Shown here: positions 1-6,383 of the stretch, piece after piece
How positions within the stretch are numbered: the stretch's first letter is position 1
How the letters are laid out: each line of letters starts with the position of its first letter
From: Gemmatimonadota bacterium
GTDB taxonomy: Bacteria > Gemmatimonadota > Gemmatimonadetes > Gemmatimonadales > Gemmatimonadaceae
Direction: 5' to 3'
DNA: 6,383 nt
Assembly: GCA_016794735.1 (NCBI GenBank)
Contig: JAEUJK010000353.1
Coordinates: 1 to 6,383 of the forward strand
Made by a program: the position numbers and the translations under genes
The notes under the pieces: model-generated
What the model saw: only the letters and a program-made list of their open reading frames with translations
What the model was told of the DNA's origin: nothing
Database searches by the model: none

Positions 1-590
1 TGGTAGAGCGTGTCGCCCTCGGCCTTCGCCTTCATCTTGAGCTCGAGGTAGCGATCCTCGTCCAGGAGTTCGTTGGTGCGCACCTCCTGGTTGCCCGGCT
101 CGATGACGACGTAGTTCGAGTAATAGATCACCTTCTCGAGGTCACGGAGCGTGAGGTCGAGAAGGTTCCCCATCGGGGACGGCAGCGTCTTGAAGAACCA
201 GATGTGGGCGACGGGCACGGAGAGCTCGATGTGCCCCATGCGCTCGCGCCGCACCTTGGACAGCGTCACCTCGACGCCGCACCGGTCGCAGATCACGCCG
301 CGATAGCGGATGCGCTTGTACTTGCCGCAATGGCACTCCCAGTCCTTGACGGGACCGAAGATGCGCTCGCAGAAGAGGCCATCCTTCTCCGGCTTGAACG
401 AGCGGTAGTTGATGGTCTCGGGCTTGGTGACCTCGCCCCAGGACCACCACGTGCGCTGGCCCTGCATCTCCTGCCGCTCGCGCTCCTTGGGATCCTTCGG
501 TCCCCGGATCTCCTCGGGCGACGCGATGCGGACCTGGATGAAGTCGAACGCTGAGGCGCGCGTCTCGCGCGCGCTACGGAAATCGATCAT
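1..590 (-). CDS. rpoC: RNA polymerase subunit beta' (RpoC), N-terminal part, cut by window edge
   Basis: This is the start of the beta' subunit, which forms the clamp and most of the catalytic centre of RNA polymerase. Only the first 196 codons are visible, so the catalytic NADFDGD motif lies outside the window. The translation opens [17 protein letters not shown] and contains the family-typical stretches KPETINYR (56-63), [19 protein letters not shown] (65-83) and [12 protein letters not shown] (112-123). The clamp zinc site is complete: C86, C88, C101 and C104, equivalent to C70/C72/C85/C88 of E. coli. Compared with E. coli and B. subtilis there is a net gain of about 18 charged residues between SPEEI (24-28) and WGEV (51-54). 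The ATG at 590 is chosen because a strong GGAGG lies 8 nt upstream and the N-terminus aligns with family starts. It follows rpoB by 3 nt, so the two are almost certainly co-transcribed and translationally coupled. Identity is certain. Confidence 0.98.
   Translation of the reverse strand, partial: MIDFRSARETRASAFDFIQVRIASPEEIRGPKDPKERERQEMQGQRTWWSWGEVTKPETINYRSFKPEKDGLFCERIFGPVKDWECHCGKYKRIRYRGVICDRCGVEVTLSKVRRERMGHIELSVPVAHIWFFKTLPSPMGNLLDLTLRDLEKVIYYSNYVVIEPGNQEVRTNELLDEDRYLELKMKAKAEGDTLY
444..503 (-). other. Charged insertion near the RpoC N-terminus (about residues 30-49)
   Basis: In E. coli [22 protein letters not shown] is contiguous. Here SPEEIR (24-29) and [13 protein letters not shown] (50-62) are separated by a stretch containing [14 protein letters not shown] and RTWW, a net gain of about 18 residues. 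It sits just before the zinc-binding clamp module and is in frame with normal codon use. Confidence 0.8.
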
Positions 591-593
591 GGG

Positions 594-5240
<4,647 letters not shown>

Positions 5241-5244
5241 GACG

Positions 5245-5249
5245 CACCC
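5245..5249 (-). promoter_or_regulatory. Weak ribosome binding site of rpoB
   Basis: The only purine-rich match before the rpoB ATG is GGGTG, just 4 nt upstream, much weaker than the GGAGG of rpoC or GGAGA of rplL. The start is nevertheless supported by protein alignment. Weak initiation would help hold beta below L12 levels, an inference. Confidence 0.35.
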
Positions 5250-5271
5250 GTGGCAAGGGCGAAAACCCGCT

Positions 5272-5300
5272 CGTCCCCGCGGCGTCGGGCCGCGGAGACG
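5272..5300 (-). terminator. Strong hairpin before rpoB, candidate attenuator
   Basis: The RNA reads CGUCUCCGCGGC, a 5-nt loop (CCGAC), then GCCGCGGGGACG. I checked all 12 pairs by hand: one is G·U and the rest are Watson-Crick. Six nucleotides later (AGCGGG) comes UUUU at 5262-5265. The U tract is short and not adjacent, so full intrinsic termination is unlikely and partial termination or pausing is the better guess. The hairpin ends 31 nt before the rpoB ATG. An mRNA processing or stabilising role is the alternative. Confidence 0.45.
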
Positions 5301-5340
5301 GGTGGGCGGTGTGAACTGCGGGAGTATTGCGTGTGGTTCG

Positions 5341-5369
5341 ATTCACTAGCGTCGCGTGGAGGAAGTCAA
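5341..5369 (-). promoter_or_regulatory. Weak candidate promoter for rpoBC
   Basis: On the minus strand TTGACT (5369-5364) matches the -35 consensus at five of six bases. A 17-nt spacer leads to GTGAAT (5346-5341), which matches -10 at three of six; TAGTGA at 15-nt spacing is the other option. Transcription would start roughly 90 nt before rpoB. The -10 is poor, so this may be chance. Confidence 0.25.
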
Positions 5370-5390
5370 CCGCGGGACCGGTGGCGGAGC

Positions 5391-5424
5391 CGGCAGTCGG
5401 GGCCCGGAGGACCGCCAACTGCCG
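5391..5424 (-). other. Hairpin downstream of rplL
   Basis: The RNA has CGGCAGUUGG (5424-5415) pairing with CCGACUGCCG (5400-5391), ten pairs with one U·G, around a 14-nt loop that is itself GC-rich. No U tract follows, so it is not a standard terminator. Its place 22 nt after the rplL stop would suit protection of the rplL 3' end or a processing site. The 5' arm overlaps the heptamer repeats. Confidence 0.5.
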
Positions 5425-5440
5425 TCTACCGTCTGCCGTC
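5420..5440 (-). repeat. Three tandem heptamers after rplL
   Basis: On the minus strand the units are GACGGCA, GACGGTA and GACGGCA, starting 6 nt after the rplL stop codon. The copies are adjacent and differ at one position. Function is unknown. I have the impression that similar GACGGYA runs recur between genes in some GC-rich phyla, but cannot verify it here. Confidence 0.75.
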
Positions 5441-5446
5441 TCGGGC

Positions 5447-5833
<387 letters not shown>

Positions 5834-5843
5834 TTTGGTAAGG

Positions 5844-5848
5844 TCTCC
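5844..5848 (-). promoter_or_regulatory. rplL ribosome binding site
   Basis: GGAGA stands 10 nt before the rplL ATG, and the stretch between (CCTTACCAAA) is A-rich and probably unstructured. It lies 7 nt after the 3' arm of the long-range helix described for the rplJ–rplL spacer, so it would remain exposed when that helix forms. Confidence 0.65.
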
Positions 5849-5855
5849 GTGTCGA

Positions 5856-5929
5856 ACCCAGGCGGGCCTGGGATTGTTGTGATCACAATTCCATGGGGCG
5901 GGCCGGCGCGTCGCCGGCGTCGCCTGGGT
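5856..5929 (-). promoter_or_regulatory. Possible branched RNA structure in the rplJ–rplL spacer
   Basis: ACCCAGGCG directly after the rplJ stop (5929-5921 on the message) is perfectly complementary to CGCCUGGGU at 5864-5856. Inside lie a 7-bp hairpin GCCGGCG/CGCCGGC with a 3-nt loop (5918-5902) and a 12-nt palindrome. The 3' arm can alternatively pair with CCCAGGC at 5872-5866 as a local hairpin, so two folds compete. The long-range form would bring the rplJ stop close to the rplL ribosome binding site. E. coli rplL is known to be translationally coupled to rplJ through long-range RNA structure; the same role here is inference. Confidence 0.4.
5877..5888. promoter_or_regulatory. Perfect 12-bp palindrome TTGTGATCACAA
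   Basis: This AT-rich perfect dyad stands in an otherwise GC-rich spacer. It resembles a binding site for a dimeric regulator (the TGTGA/TCACA halves recall CRP-family sites, but the usual 6-bp gap is missing). As RNA it could form only a 4-bp stem with a GAUC loop. A site between two ribosomal protein genes would be odd for an operator, so confidence in function is low. Confidence 0.3.
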
Positions 5930-6383
5930 CTAGCCGTTCTCCAACTGCGCCTTGCGAGCGTCGAGCGCCAACGAGAACATCATCAGCACGCTGTTGAGGC
6001 TTCCGGCGAAGAGACTCAAGGCCTCGTCGCGAGTCGGGAGCATGGCGATGCGCTTGACGGCCGCTTCGTCCACCTGCTTCCCTTCCCAGATACCGCCCTT
6101 CGTGGCCGGCTTCTGGTCGTTCTCCTTCGCGAAATCGACCAGCACCTTCGCCGCGGCGATGGGATCCTTCGCCACCACCACGCCGGTCGGTCCCTTGAGG
6201 CGCGAGCCGGTGAGGCCGCTCTCGTTGACCGCCCGGAGGGCAAGGGTGTTCTTGATCACGACATACTCGACCCCGGCGCGGCGGAAGCGGCGGCGGAGTT
6301 CGGTCATGCGCTTGACGTTGAGCCCGGTGAAGTCCGTGAAGTAGAGCGCTTGCGCGCCGCTGATCTTCTCCCGGAGTTCCGAA
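5930..6383 (-). CDS. rplJ: Ribosomal protein uL10, C-terminal 150 residues, N-terminus beyond window edge
   Basis: L10 anchors L12 dimers to the 23S rRNA at the stalk base, and in E. coli the L10–L12 complex represses its own mRNA. The frame stays open to the right edge, giving 150 residues that begin SELREKISGAQALYFTDFTGL, so the ATG at 6307 (MTELRRR) is internal and not the start. Family signatures are YFTDFTGLNVKRMTELRRRF, the VVIKNTLALRAV rRNA-binding segment, LKGPTGVVVAKDP, KGGIWEGK and the LPTRDEAL turn that precedes the long C-terminal helix. The tail after that turn is 28-29 residues, similar to E. coli. By family knowledge this suggests room for about two L12 dimers, an inference. 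About 15-25 N-terminal residues are probably missing. It ends in TAG at 5930-5932, 96 nt before rplL. Certain as to family. Confidence 0.97.
   Translation of the reverse strand, partial: SELREKISGAQALYFTDFTGLNVKRMTELRRRFRRAGVEYVVIKNTLALRAVNESGLTGSRLKGPTGVVVAKDPIAAAKVLVDFAKENDQKPATKGGIWEGKQVDEAAVKRIAMLPTRDEALSLFAGSLNSVLMMFSLALDARKAQLENG

Larger units (their letters stand above)
5241..5446 (-). other. rplL–rpoB intergenic spacer, 206 nt
   Basis: No convincing gene lies here on either strand. In message order it holds three tandem heptamers directly after the rplL stop, an overlapping 10-bp hairpin, a possible promoter, and a strong 12-bp hairpin followed by UUUU near rpoB. In E. coli the same spacer holds a partial terminator (attenuator) and an RNase III site that lower rpoBC expression relative to rplL. 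That precedent makes a similar role plausible here but does not prove it. Confidence 0.7.

Noticed and set aside
204..554. Plus-strand frames opposite rpoC
   Set aside because: They lie over the conserved RpoC zinc-site region, which is unmistakable on the minus strand. They are compositional shadows.
5857..5872. CCCAGGC/GCCTGGG inverted repeat as a terminator after rplJ
   Set aside because: The loop is only 2-4 nt, no U tract follows, and termination here would cut off rplL. I kept it only as an alternative pairing partner.
5930..6307. rplJ starting at the ATG at 6307
   Set aside because: The frame continues upstream to the window edge with conserved L10 sequence (ALYFTDFTGLNVKR), so this methionine is internal.

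Overview
The window is part of the bacterial rplJ–rplL–rpoB–rpoC transcription unit (ribosomal stalk proteins followed by the two large RNA polymerase subunits). All genes read on the minus strand, so transcription runs from high to low coordinates. Four genes are present: the 3' part of rplJ (5930-6383, 5' end outside the window), complete rplL (5447-5833), complete rpoB (594-5240) and the 5' third or less of rpoC (1-590, 3' end outside). I found no mobile elements, tRNA or rRNA genes, CRISPR or accessory genes. The many open frames on the plus strand, including one over 5 kb long, are antisense shadows of these GC-rich genes.

The organism is a GC-rich bacterium. RpoB carries the large insert after the 'IDVKIF' strand that is shared by Proteobacteria, Bacteroidetes-type and related phyla and is absent in Firmicutes and Actinobacteria. 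RpoC has the '[16 protein letters not shown]' style of zinc site. RpoB and RpoC also carry extra insertions that I associate, from memory and without a search, with Gemmatimonadota or a close relative in the FCB assemblage. Treat that placement as likely but unproven.

Layout in transcription order. (1) rplJ, the L10 stalk base. (2) A 96-nt spacer with a possible branched RNA fold: a 9-bp helix joining the end of rplJ to just before the rplL ribosome binding site, a GC-rich hairpin, and a 12-nt perfect palindrome. (3) rplL, the L7/L12 stalk protein, with an unusual run of seven glycines in its hinge. (4) A 206-nt spacer holding three tandem heptamers, a 10-bp hairpin, a possible promoter, and a strong 12-bp hairpin followed by UUUU just ahead of rpoB, placed where an attenuator would make biological sense. 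(5) rpoB, 1548 codons, with several insertions compared with E. coli and B. subtilis. (6) rpoC, starting 3 nt after the rpoB stop, with its Shine-Dalgarno sequence inside the last rpoB codons.

The genes belong together because ribosome stalk and RNA polymerase core synthesis are co-regulated. L12 is needed in several copies per ribosome while β and β' are needed in far smaller and equal amounts. The structures around rplL and ahead of rpoB, and the tight rpoB/rpoC junction, fit those stoichiometric needs. I see no novel multi-gene system here. The points of interest are the polymerase insertions and the candidate RNA structures in the two spacers.
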